From the NCBI GenBank assembly GCA_041687255.1, contig JAWLCL010000013.1, positions 62,001 through 126,000 on the forward strand: a stretch of 64,000 nucleotides of DNA, written 5' to 3'. The DNA is from Mariniphaga sp041687255 (GTDB lineage Bacteria; Bacteroidota; Bacteroidia; Bacteroidales; Prolixibacteraceae). Of the stretch, positions 9,326 to 18,450 are shown in pieces. Made by a program: the position numbers and the translations under genes. Numbering within the stretch: the stretch's first letter is position 1; the number at the start of each line of letters is the position of its first letter. The notes under the pieces were generated by a model, which saw only the letters and a program-made list of their open reading frames with translations, ran no database searches and had not been told where the DNA came from.

Positions 9326-11008
9326 TCAGCTTTTTATCTTTTCCGCTTTTTCCTTTACCTGTTGGGCTTCCTGGATCATAGGCTCAAGCCGCTCTTTTTT
9401 TTCATCAAGATGGGCGACCGGTTCTTTTAGTCGGTGTTCAATTTCCATGAAAAGCTTTTCAAACATGCGACCAATCTCTACATTCAGGCGGTGACGGAAT
9501 TCATCGCGCGAATGTTTGAGTTTTTTCCGGAAATCGCGCAGGATGCCTGCCCGTTTCCAAATAAGGGTAGAGGCAATCAATCCGGCCCCTGCCAGCGCAA
9601 GTACGCCTCCTGTGATGTCGAAAATCATCATGTGCGATGAAAAGGCAATTACGGCTCCCAAAGCGGTTAAGCCTCCGCCTGTCAGCGAAAGGCGGCCTAT
9701 GCCGGAACCTTCGATGCCTTTGTTCTCAGCAATGTCGGAAAGCCGAAGGTCCTTAAGTTGTTGTTGCAGGCGTGTAAGTATTTCGGCCCTGTCGGGATCC
9801 CTTATTACAAAACGTTGCGAGGTTTTATTGTGATGATGGTCGATGGATTCAGATAATTCGTTAAACATCGACATCATTTCTTCGGAGATATCCTTCGAAA
9901 CCCTTGCCGATTCAGCTTCTATCTCTTTTCTTGAGGCTGTTTCAAAATTGGCCTGGAGGTCCCTTAGCCATGTTTTAACATCTTTATCACGCAGGAATGG
10001 AACCGAACGTCGCATGATGTTGCCGGCCCCCAGCCCTTCTGCAAAATCCTGTTCCAGACGGGCAGCAAGCCTGTCGTAAGTAACACACAGGCTATCGACT
10101 GCCAGCCGCCGCAGGGCATCGGCCTTTTCGCGCCGCGATTTTACTTTGGCAAGCAATGCGGTATAGAAAGCCTTATCGACTTCAACTAAAGCCTGTTCAG
10201 CCTGAAGACCTTCAATCAGCCGGCCGGCAATCTTACTAACTGTATCACGGGCACCCTCTACCTTCATCCGCCAGACTTCACCTGTTTGTATGGCATTGCC
10301 CAGGTATTTCCTGAATTCGGTAAACCCGCTGTCAGGCTTCCTCTCATTCTCCAGCTTTGCCGATACCGTGAAAACAACCGGGTTCTGCACATTCCGCTCC
10401 CGTGCATACTGGTTAACCCTTTCCTGGTTTATCGATAGTTCCTGCGGACTTGCCAAATCGGCCTGCTGAAGTATAAACACCATTTTGCGGTGCCAGTCCT
10501 TGCGTACGAGTGACAGAAAATCCCATGCCGACCCGGTATGCGGGTTTTTGGCCGAAAAAACAAATACGACCAGATCACTTTGAGGAATATATTTTTCAGT
10601 GATGGCCTGGTGATTTTTTATTATTGAATTTGTTCCCGGAGTGTCAACAATTGTAATTTTTTGCAGCACTTCTTTGGGCAGGGTAAGTTTCTCCCAGTTT
10701 TCTCCCAGGGTGGTTTTGGTACGCCGTTCGCCATATACCAGCTCCTGTATGCCCGCAGTGCAGGGATCGGGCGCTACTTCACATACCTCTTCGCCCAATA
10801 ATGCATTCACAAAACTGCTCTTGCCCGACTTTACTTCACCAACAATGACCAGCAAGGCTGCCGACTTAAGGTGGGATATCCGATCCCTGACAATCTGTGT
10901 GGCCTCTTTGTCGGAGCATTTTTCAGTCAATGTAAGACATGCTAAAAGCAAATCATGCAGGGCTTCATATTGTTCTCTTTGTTCATGACTCAATACTTGC
11001 TGTGCCAT
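9326..11008 (-). CDS. Dynamin-like large GTPase
   Basis: This is a 560-residue protein. The GTPase domain has the P-loop GEVKSGKSS (57-65), a switch threonine in the CTAGIQ segment (83-88), DTPG (122-125) and a G4-like QQAD near 181-184. After the GTPase domain come long helices (about 230-440) like the stalk of bacterial dynamin-like proteins. Two adjacent hydrophobic segments follow (about 445-490, LTALGAVIAFSS and GGVLALAGAGLIASTLIW) that could form a membrane hairpin. A charged coiled-coil tail to the C-terminus includes HLDEKKERLEPMIQEAQQ. Bacterial dynamin-like proteins remodel or protect membranes, often acting in pairs; here there is only one gene with no paired partner. Start at the ATG at 11008. 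Confidence 0.82.
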   Translation of the reverse strand: MAQQVLSHEQREQYEALHDLLLACLTLTEKCSDKEATQIVRDRISHLKSAALLVIVGEVKSGKSSFVNALLGEEVCEVAPDPCTAGIQELVYGERRTKTTLGENWEKLTLPKEVLQKITIVDTPGTNSIIKNHQAITEKYIPQSDLVVFVFSAKNPHTGSAWDFLSLVRKDWHRKMVFILQQADLASPQELSINQERVNQYARERNVQNPVVFTVSAKLENERKPDSGFTEFRKYLGNAIQTGEVWRMKVEGARDTVSKIAGRLIEGLQAEQALVEVDKAFYTALLAKVKSRREKADALRRLAVDSLCVTYDRLAARLEQDFAEGLGAGNIMRRSVPFLRDKDVKTWLRDLQANFETASRKEIEAESARVSKDISEEMMSMFNELSESIDHHHNKTSQRFVIRDPDRAEILTRLQQQLKDLRLSDIAENKGIEGSGIGRLSLTGGGLTALGAVIAFSSHMMIFDITGGVLALAGAGLIASTLIWKRAGILRDFRKKLKHSRDEFRHRLNVEIGRMFEKLFMEIEHRLKEPVAHLDEKKERLEPMIQEAQQVKEKAEKIKS

Positions 11009-11838
11009 CTTAATTTCTGTTGTTGTGTTCCCGCCGGCATAACATATGCTCCGCAGGACATGTTCATTCTGTGCCTTTGTTTTTATCTGGCAATTAACAA
11101 ATATACTACATAATTGACAGGAAAAGACAGCCCTTTATAATTTAACTCCTGTATAACAACAGGTAACTACTGGAGGTAAAGCAATATTACCTGTAGCAAC
11201 AAAAGAGGTGAAACTTACGTTCGTAGATATTTAATTTATTTCATGACAGCATGTTATGGGTTCGTTTGCCTCTTTCTGTTTTTTCTGAGGCATGTCTGTG
11301 TACAATCTTTAACTGGTAATTAAATATTTACTTCATTGTTGGGGAAAAACTTCTGTCTTTTCCAAATTTCTGCACGGGAGTATCAGTACGTTACTTTCTC
11401 CATACCTGAGTCGTATTAAATTCAATATTAACTCAATTAAAACTCAATATAAACTCAATGTAAATTCAATTATAATTGAATTTACATTGAGTTATTAATG
11501 AATTAATATCGAGTTTATGTTGAATTTGGTCAGATTTATGTATTAAGTAATTTATTTCTTTCCTGCACTTTTTAATCGGGAGAGAGGGGAGAAGCAGTTA
11601 ATTCAACCTGGTTCATGCATACAATATGGTTAGTAACCCGGCATCATCGGTCAGAGTATTATCCTGCAGGGGAAGAAAATTCATCTTGCTATTGATTATA
11701 TGATAGGATCTTGTCGTCAGGTACGTGACAAAACAATGGCATAAGGCTTATGGAAACTATTGTTATTCACGATAACAACCAATTGTATTTTTATATAATT
11801 TTGAAATTCAAGTTATTTAAATCTAAAATTAAATCAGC
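11009..11838. other. 830-nt divergent intergenic region
   Basis: The region separates the start of the minus-strand GTPase gene from the start of the GH127 gene. It is AT-rich, with no plausible coding frame. It holds one member (11420-11528) of an 11-nt-periodic palindromic repeat, described separately. Promoters for both flanking genes must lie here, but I cannot place a clear TAnnTTTG box. Confidence 0.6.
11420..11528. repeat. 11-nt-periodic AT-rich imperfect palindrome, copy A
   Basis: The element is a row of about ten 11-nt units. Left-hand units follow YTCAATNTAAA and right-hand units follow the complement TTGARTTTAYA. The centre, 11452-11493, is a perfect 42-nt palindrome: 19-bp arms (AACTCAATGTAAATTCAAT) flank TATA. 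The flanking CCTGAGTCGTATTAAA closely matches the left flank of a second copy at 45170. It lies between divergently transcribed genes. It could be an array of helically phased protein sites, a hairpin, or a small mobile repeat. Confidence 0.8.
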
Positions 11839-13785
11839 ATGCGTCAGTTTTTTCTTTTAAGTATTGTTGTGTTGCTTTGTTTCTCGTGTTCCGAAAAGCA
11901 GCCTGAAGCAGAATATCCGGTAACACCGGTGCCTTTCACCGATGTGATTGTGAGCGATAGTTTCTGGTCGCACCGTATAAAAACAAACCATGAGGTCACT
12001 ATCCCGATTGCGATACAAAAGAGCATTGAAACAGGGCGGGTTGATAATTTTGCCATTGCCGCAGGATTAAAGGAAGGTGAGTTTTGTACGATTTATCCAT
12101 TTGATGATTCTGATATCTATAAAATCATTGAAGGTGGGGCTTATTCATTGCAGTTCTATCCCGACAAGAAGCTGGAACAGACCATTGATTCACTGATTAA
12201 CCTGATTGAAGAAGCACAGGAAGAGGATGGCTACCTGTTCACCAACCGGACAATTATGGGCGAAAACGGGCATGAATGGATTGGTAAGGAAAGGTGGGAG
12301 AAGGTGGATGATTTAAGTCATGAGTTGTATAACCTCGGTCATTTTTATGAAGCTGCCACAGCATATTACCAGGCAACGGGGAAAAGGAAAATTCTTGACA
12401 TCGCCATAAAAAGTGCCGATCTTGTTGATCGGGAATTCGGAGAGGGCAGGATAGAAAACTGGCCGGGGCACCAGGAGATTGAGATTGGGCTGGTAAAACT
12501 TTACCGGACCACCGGAGAGAAAAGGTACCTCGATTTGGCAAAGTTTTTTCTGGATGTACGTAGTAAAGGTACCGGAGAGAAAAGAACTTATAACCAATCG
12601 CACCTTCCTGTGGTGGAACAGGACCAGGCAGTGGGGCATTCTGTGCGTGCAGCTTATATGTGGACAGGCATGGCCGATGTGGCTGCCCTTACAGGCGACA
12701 GGTCGTACATCGATGCAATAACTAAAATATGGGAGGATGTTGTTTACAGAAAATTATACATAACAGGCGGAATAGGCGCTGAAGGAGGGCATGAAGGTTT
12801 TGGCGGCGCTTATGAACTTCCCAATGAAAGGGCCTATTGCGAAACTTGTGCCGCCATTGCCAATGTGTTTTGGAACCACCGGATGTTTCTGATGACAGGC
12901 GATGCTCATTACATCGATGTACTGGAAAGATCGCTTTACAATAATGTACTTTCGGGAGTTTCGCTCAGTGGCGACCGGTTTTTTTATCCCAATCCGCTTG
13001 AATCAAACGGACAGCACCAGCGAAGTGAGTGGTTCGGCTGTGCCTGTTGTCCGTCGAATGTCTCACGGTTTATACCTTCCATGCCCAGTTATATATATGC
13101 GCAGCAAGAAAACAATCTTTATGTGAATCTTTTTATTTCCGGCTCAACAACTTTTGAAACTTCAAAAGGAAAGTTAAAACTAATTCAGGAGAGCGAAATG
13201 CCATGGAGTGGAAAAACTGTTTTGAAGGTAGAACCCGAACGTAAAGCCCTGGCAACCCTGCTTGTACGCATTCCCGGCTGGGCTGGAGAAAAGCCTGTTC
13301 CGGGCGATTTGTATTCATTTGCCGATAAACTTTCTTCTGCTCCTGTTTTCAGGATCAATGGAGAAACAGTGGTGCCTGTTGTGGAAAACGGCTATGCAGT
13401 TCTTTCAAAAAAATGGGAGCAGGGCGATGAAGTAGAAGTAGTTTTTCCTTATGAGATAAGGAAAATAAATGCAAATCAAAAAGTTAAGGAGAACATTGGG
13501 AAAGTAGCGCTGCAATTGGGCCCGCTGGTTTATTGTGCCGAATGGGCCGATTTTGAAGATGCAGATCTCAATCAGCTGGTTTTACCGGAGAAGTCGTTGT
13601 TGTCATACAGTTATCAGAACGGCATATTGGGAGGGATGAATGTTATTTCCGGAGATGCAGGTCTGCTGGTTCAGGGAGAGGGTCCCGACAGGGGCGAACT
13701 TTATCCGCAGAAGTTTACAGCCATCCCTTATTATGCGTGGGCTCACCGTGGGCCCGGTCAAATGGCGGTTTGGTTTAAAAACTGA
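11839..13785 (+). CDS. Beta-L-arabinofuranosidase family lipoprotein, glycoside hydrolase family 127
   Basis: This is a 648-residue protein with a lipoprotein signal (MRQFFLLSIVVLLCFSC, probable lipidated Cys17), so it is likely anchored in the periplasm or outer membrane. The (alpha/alpha)6 catalytic domain carries the GH127 zinc-thiol site. AYCETCA contains Glu335 and Cys337, and GCACCPSN contains Cys403 and Cys404, matching the Glu-Cys-Cys-Cys zinc ligands of characterised GH127 enzymes, where the first Cys of the CC pair is the nucleophile. A beta-sandwich C-terminal part follows. Such enzymes release L-arabinofuranose from arabinan, pectin side chains or glycoproteins. The gene stands alone, downstream of a 830-nt intergenic region and upstream of a transporter gene by 191 nt. 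Confidence 0.9.
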   Translation: MRQFFLLSIVVLLCFSCSEKQPEAEYPVTPVPFTDVIVSDSFWSHRIKTNHEVTIPIAIQKSIETGRVDNFAIAAGLKEGEFCTIYPFDDSDIYKIIEGGAYSLQFYPDKKLEQTIDSLINLIEEAQEEDGYLFTNRTIMGENGHEWIGKERWEKVDDLSHELYNLGHFYEAATAYYQATGKRKILDIAIKSADLVDREFGEGRIENWPGHQEIEIGLVKLYRTTGEKRYLDLAKFFLDVRSKGTGEKRTYNQSHLPVVEQDQAVGHSVRAAYMWTGMADVAALTGDRSYIDAITKIWEDVVYRKLYITGGIGAEGGHEGFGGAYELPNERAYCETCAAIANVFWNHRMFLMTGDAHYIDVLERSLYNNVLSGVSLSGDRFFYPNPLESNGQHQRSEWFGCACCPSNVSRFIPSMPSYIYAQQENNLYVNLFISGSTTFETSKGKLKLIQESEMPWSGKTVLKVEPERKALATLLVRIPGWAGEKPVPGDLYSFADKLSSAPVFRINGETVVPVVENGYAVLSKKWEQGDEVEVVFPYEIRKINANQKVKENIGKVALQLGPLVYCAEWADFEDADLNQLVLPEKSLLSYSYQNGILGGMNVISGDAGLLVQGEGPDRGELYPQKFTAIPYYAWAHRGPGQMAVWFKN

Positions 13786-13953
13786 CACTATTTTGATTAA
13801 TCCTTGTTAGCGGGTTTTTTATTGTGGTGCTTTTATAGGTTATTACAATTACGGGCTGAATAACTTTTTTATTTTTCCATTTGGGCGGAGCAAACGGGTA
13901 GTAAAATTTACTCAACTGTGCAATAGGAATGATTAAATATCGCCGCCATTTTC

Positions 13954-13961
13954 TATATTTG
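13954..13961 (+). promoter_or_regulatory. TAnnTTTG -7 box for the antiporter gene
   Basis: TATATTTG matches the Bacteroidota -7 element and lies 16 nt before the ATG at 13977, implying a very short leader. A good -33 TTG is not seen at 19 nt spacing, so strength is uncertain. Confidence 0.45.
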
Positions 13962-13976
13962 GCTTTTTAACAGCTG

Positions 13977-16130
13977 ATGTTTATGCTCCTTTTTTCCGCA
14001 ATAGACACTACTTTACCACTGGTAAATCCGGTGTTAAAGTTTCTTGTTATCCTGCTGATTATACTTTTCGCACCCATTCTTCTGGATAAAGTAAAAATTC
14101 CGCACCTGCTGGGGCTTATAATTGCCGGGGCCGTTATTGGTCCATTTGGGTTTAATTTAATAACGCGCGACAGCAGCATTATTCTTTCAGGAACAGCAGG
14201 GCTTCTTTACATCATGTTCCTGGCTGGGTTGGAGATAGATATGGCTGATTTTAAAAAGAATGCATGGAAAAGCACAATGCTCGGTTTATACGGTTTTGTT
14301 ATTCCAATGGTACTTGGCACTGTAACAGGTTATTTCCTTTTGAATTATTCGCTGATGACTTCGGTATTGATGGCCAGCATGTTTTCCTCTCATACTTTGA
14401 TAACATATCCCATAGTAAGCAAACTGGGCATTGCCAAAAACAAGGCAGTGAACATAACCGTTGGCAGTACGCTTATAACTAACGTTTTGGCACTTCTTGT
14501 GCTGGCAGTAGTAGTAGGAATGACAGCGGGTGAAATCGACCGGTTTTTTGCACTTCGCCTTTCCGTTTCCTTTGTTGTTTCCTCAGCAATAATCATGTTG
14601 TTGTTTCCTGTTATTGCCAGGTGGTTTTTTAAACGGTATGACGACAATGTATCGCAGTATATTTTCGTCCTTGTAATGGTTTTTCTTGGGGCCGTTCTTT
14701 CTGAGTTGGCCGGTATCGAGGGGATTATTGGGGCCTTTTTGGCGGGACTGGCTCTGAACCGGCTCATTCCGCGTACCTCTCCCCTGATGAACCGCATTGA
14801 TTTTGTAGGTAATGCCATATTTATTCCTTTCTTTTTACTGGGGGTGGGGATGTTAATCGATTACCGTGCTTTTTTTTACGATACCGAAACGCTGATAGTT
14901 GCCCTTGTCATGTCGGTAGTGGCTACAGTGGGCAAGTATATTCCGGCATGGATCGTTCAAAAAAGCTTTGGGTTTTCGGTCGATCAGCGTCGCCTGATTT
15001 TCGGTCTTAGCAATGCACAGGCTGCAGCTACCCTGGCCGCTGTGCTGGTCGGGTACAATGTCATCCTTGGAGAAACCCCTGAAGGAGAGCCAGTCAGGTT
15101 GCTTAATGAAAGCATTCTCAACGGAACAATAATAATGATTCTGGTTACCTGCACCATTGCTTCATTTGAAACACAGCGCGGAGCACAACGGATTGCCCGG
15201 GATGAAAATGCCGATTTTGAGGAGGAAAATCCGGATTCCGATGAACGGATACTTATACCTGTAAGCAATCCCGAAACGGTGGATGAATTGATTCAGCTCA
15301 GTGGTTTGATACGATCGGAAAAAAATAGCAGAGGGTTGTTTGCACTAAATATTATAAACAACAAACTGAATGATCCCGAGGCAGAAAATAAAGCAAGGAA
15401 GATATTGCAAAAGGCAGCAATCACAGCCTCTGCCACTGATATTCATTTAACCGAATTGCTGCGTTACGATGCCAATGTGTTGAATGCCATTACAAGTGTG
15501 ATAAAAGAAAACCGGATTACCGACCTGGTAATGGGCCTGCACATAAAAAAAGAAATTACCGAATCGTTTCTTGGCAACCTTACCGAAGGAATTTTAAAGA
15601 ACTGCAATGCAACAACCTTTGTATACAAGCCTGTACAACCGGTTTCTACAATTGTAAGGCATTTTGTTGTTATTCCGGAGCATGCTGAACGTGAAGTGGG
15701 TTTTCCTTTCTGGCTTTTAAAAGTATGGAATGTTGGCCGGCATACCGGGGCTAAAATTCTGTTTTACGGCACGGAAAAGACGCTGCGTATTATCAGGGAT
15801 ATTTATTCAAACCATCCAATTGAAGCTGAATTTCATTTGTTTGATGAATGGGATGACTTCTTAGTATTGTCGCGTGATGTGAAAAATGATGACAATCTTT
15901 TTATCGTGCTGAGCAGGGAGAATTTTTCATCCTATCATAAAAACATGGCCAATATTCCCAGATATCTGAACAAGTACTTTCAGTCGAATAGTTTTATTCT
16001 TATATTTCCTGTGCAACTGGATGTTACGGGCGCCCATTCCTATAACCTTAACAATCCTTCGATGTTGGAGCCAATTGAAAAGCTAGATGAAATAGGAAGA
16101 ACAATTGCCAGGTTGTTTAAAAAGAAATGA
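13977..16130 (+). CDS. CPA2-type cation:proton antiporter with C-terminal USP-like domain
   Basis: This is a 717-residue protein. Residues 1 to about 390 form a 12-13-helix Na+/H+ exchanger domain (KIPHLLGLIIAGAVIGPFG near 42; LFLAGLEIDM; GIEGIIGAFLAGLALNRL near 246), as in KefB- and NhaS-like CPA2 carriers. Residues from about 420 form one or two cytosolic universal-stress-protein-like folds (ERILIPVSNPETVDEL; TDLVMGLH; GNLTEGILKNCNATTFVYKP), often nucleotide-binding. It should exchange Na+ or K+ for H+ across the inner membrane, with the USP part sensing a nucleotide or energy state; ion specificity is unknown. The second ATG two codons in (13983) is an alternative start. A permease with a different sensor tail follows 99 nt downstream. 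Confidence 0.88.
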   Translation: MFMLLFSAIDTTLPLVNPVLKFLVILLIILFAPILLDKVKIPHLLGLIIAGAVIGPFGFNLITRDSSIILSGTAGLLYIMFLAGLEIDMADFKKNAWKSTMLGLYGFVIPMVLGTVTGYFLLNYSLMTSVLMASMFSSHTLITYPIVSKLGIAKNKAVNITVGSTLITNVLALLVLAVVVGMTAGEIDRFFALRLSVSFVVSSAIIMLLFPVIARWFFKRYDDNVSQYIFVLVMVFLGAVLSELAGIEGIIGAFLAGLALNRLIPRTSPLMNRIDFVGNAIFIPFFLLGVGMLIDYRAFFYDTETLIVALVMSVVATVGKYIPAWIVQKSFGFSVDQRRLIFGLSNAQAAATLAAVLVGYNVILGETPEGEPVRLLNESILNGTIIMILVTCTIASFETQRGAQRIARDENADFEEENPDSDERILIPVSNPETVDELIQLSGLIRSEKNSRGLFALNIINNKLNDPEAENKARKILQKAAITASATDIHLTELLRYDANVLNAITSVIKENRITDLVMGLHIKKEITESFLGNLTEGILKNCNATTFVYKPVQPVSTIVRHFVVIPEHAEREVGFPFWLLKVWNVGRHTGAKILFYGTEKTLRIIRDIYSNHPIEAEFHLFDEWDDFLVLSRDVKNDDNLFIVLSRENFSSYHKNMANIPRYLNKYFQSNSFILIFPVQLDVTGAHSYNLNNPSMLEPIEKLDEIGRTIARLFKKK

Positions 16131-16229
16131 ATCTTTTTTGCCGGTTTGTTGTTTGGATTGAAAAGTTTATATTTATCTCAGCAACCTGCTGAAACATTGA
16201 TTTGGCAGGAAAATGAATTATAATCTGGA

Positions 16230-18338
16230 ATGGCAAAAAAAAATAAACTAAAAAAAGAACTTGGGCTGTTTGATGTTTTTACCATCAGTACCGGAGCAAT
16301 GTTTAGTTCAGGATTCTTTTTGCTTCCCGGTTTGGCCTCTCAGTACACCGGTCCTTCTGTATTTGTGGCTTACCTGGTTTCAGGTTTGCTGATTATGCCG
16401 GCTCTTTTTAGCATTGCCGAGATTTCTACTGCTCTTCCCCGGTCGGGGGGTGCCTATTTTTTTCTCGATCGCAGTCTTGGCCCGCTGATGGGCACCATTG
16501 GAGGGTTGGGTACTTATTTCGCCCTGATGTTTAAAACCGCCTTTGCCATTATTGGGATCGGGGCTTATGCTGCTATTTTCTGGGAAGTGCCTGTTAAAAT
16601 AATCGCCATTATGGCTACCCTGTTTTTTATGGTGCTGAACCTTATTGGCGCTAAAAAATCATCCGGCCTGCAGAACTTTTTCGTTACTTTTCTTTTAATT
16701 GTGCTGGGCGCATTCATTGCCGACGGATTGTACAATATTTTCTTTACCGACAGGATAGATATCCCTAAGGTTAATGAGAACTTCCAGCCCTTCTTTACCG
16801 ATGGTTTTGAGGGAGTTATTATAACCGCAGGATTTGTTTTTGTCTCTTATCTCGGGCTTACACAGATATCCTCTGTTGCTGAAGAAATTAAGAATCCTGA
16901 ACGCAATATCCCACTGGGCATGCTGTTGTCGCTTGTTGTTACAGGGCTGGTTTATTTTCTGGGGGTTTTTATTATGGTCGCTATTATTGATCCGGCGGAA
17001 TTTGGGAACGATTTGGCGCCTGCTGCTACAGCGGTCACTAAACTTTTCACATGGCTTCCCGGCAATGTGGGGGCCTATCTTATGACCGGAGCTGCCATGG
17101 CGGCCTTTGCTTCGACAGGTAATGCAGGTATGCTGGCCTCCTCTCGCTATCCGTTTGCGATGGGGCGCGATAAACTCTTTCCTCCCGGATTCTCAAAGGT
17201 AGGGAAAAAAGGCACCCCTGTACAGGCTATTTTCCTTACTGCAGGCTTTATCCTGCTGTTCATTCTGGTGCTTTCCGAAGAAGGAATTGCTAAACTGGCC
17301 TCTACCTTCCAGCTGTTAATATTTATGCTGATCAATTTTTCAGTTATTGTTTTCAGAAACAGCCGCATAGAAGCATATGACCCGGGCTATAGATCCCCCC
17401 TCTATCCATATATGCAAATTGCCGGTATTATAATTTCATTTGTGCTTATAGCCTATATGGGGTGGATGGCCATTTTGTTTACTGCAGCCATTGTTTTAAT
17501 GGGGGTTTTGTGGTACCAGTATTATGCAAGGTTGAAGGTGAAGCGTGAAGGAGCCATTTTCCACTGGTTTGCCTTATTGGGTAAGTACCAATATTCTGAG
17601 CTTGAAAACGAGTTTATGAGTATCATCAAGGAGAAGGGGCTTCGCCAGGGTGATCCTTTCGATCAAACCATTATAAGGGCACGCATTACGCATGCCGATG
17701 ATACCGATTTTGAACACATTGTGAAGTATGCCTCCGGAATTTTTTCTGCAGAAATGCATGTTAAAAAAGAAATGCTGATGAATGAATTCCTTACCATTTC
17801 GGCCATCGAGCCGGAGCTGGTAATTCCTGAAGTTTCAGTACTTTTTGCAAAAGATGAAAATATTGATCATCCATCGCTTCACATCATCCTGTCGGAAAAG
17901 GGAATAAACAAACCTGTGGAGAAAAAGGGAATTACTTCGGAAGATGAAATACGCATTTTTTTCTTTTTGGTAAGCCCTGCGCGGGAACCACGACAACAAT
18001 TGCGCATGCTTTCGCGCCTTGTCGATATTATTGAGCGGGAGAATTTTGTGAATGAGATGTTAAGTCTGAAAAACCACCGGCAAATAAAAGAGTACCTGCT
18101 TCACAATGAAAGGTACATAAGTATACAACTTCTTCCCGGAACGGTGCAGGCAGAAATGATCGACAAACAACTGAAAGAAATTAAATATCCTTCCGATGTG
18201 TTGGTGGCGCTGGTTGAACGAAATTCGGTGACCTTTGCTCCCAATGGAAACACGCGCCTTCTGGAGGGTGATGTGCTTACAATTATAGGTGAACCTAAAT
18301 CAATAGCACATCTGTTCGACAAGTACATGCAGGTGTAA
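16230..18338 (+). CDS. APC-family permease fused to an EIIA-like and an RCK_C-like domain
   Basis: This is a 702-residue protein. Residues 1 to about 430 are an APC amino-acid permease domain with about 12 helices (GLFDVFTISTGAMFSSGFFL at 12-31; PRSGGAYFFLDRSLGP near 69). About 500-625 reads like a PTS EIIA type-2 fold (FFFLVSPAREPRQQLRMLSR, NHRQIKEYLL). In this fold the phosphorylated histidine normally lies in a PH pair; here the equivalent is IPE (Glu534), and the second conserved histidine is replaced by Gln in QQLRML, so phosphotransfer is unlikely. Residues about 640-695 match the TrkA-C/RCK_C pattern (DVLVALVERN...GNTRLLEGDVLTIIGEP), a ligand-binding module. It probably imports or exchanges an amino acid or organic cation under allosteric control. 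It may share a transcript with the preceding antiporter gene. Confidence 0.8.
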   Translation: MAKKNKLKKELGLFDVFTISTGAMFSSGFFLLPGLASQYTGPSVFVAYLVSGLLIMPALFSIAEISTALPRSGGAYFFLDRSLGPLMGTIGGLGTYFALMFKTAFAIIGIGAYAAIFWEVPVKIIAIMATLFFMVLNLIGAKKSSGLQNFFVTFLLIVLGAFIADGLYNIFFTDRIDIPKVNENFQPFFTDGFEGVIITAGFVFVSYLGLTQISSVAEEIKNPERNIPLGMLLSLVVTGLVYFLGVFIMVAIIDPAEFGNDLAPAATAVTKLFTWLPGNVGAYLMTGAAMAAFASTGNAGMLASSRYPFAMGRDKLFPPGFSKVGKKGTPVQAIFLTAGFILLFILVLSEEGIAKLASTFQLLIFMLINFSVIVFRNSRIEAYDPGYRSPLYPYMQIAGIIISFVLIAYMGWMAILFTAAIVLMGVLWYQYYARLKVKREGAIFHWFALLGKYQYSELENEFMSIIKEKGLRQGDPFDQTIIRARITHADDTDFEHIVKYASGIFSAEMHVKKEMLMNEFLTISAIEPELVIPEVSVLFAKDENIDHPSLHIILSEKGINKPVEKKGITSEDEIRIFFFLVSPAREPRQQLRMLSRLVDIIERENFVNEMLSLKNHRQIKEYLLHNERYISIQLLPGTVQAEMIDKQLKEIKYPSDVLVALVERNSVTFAPNGNTRLLEGDVLTIIGEPKSIAHLFDKYMQV

Positions 18339-18450
18339 AGAGGACGATGAGCAATTAAACCTAATTTTTGCGCAGCATTTAAACTTTTGGGTATTGGAAA
18401 TATCTAAATGTTTATACAGCAGGAATAATTAGAATTAATAATTAAAGAAA

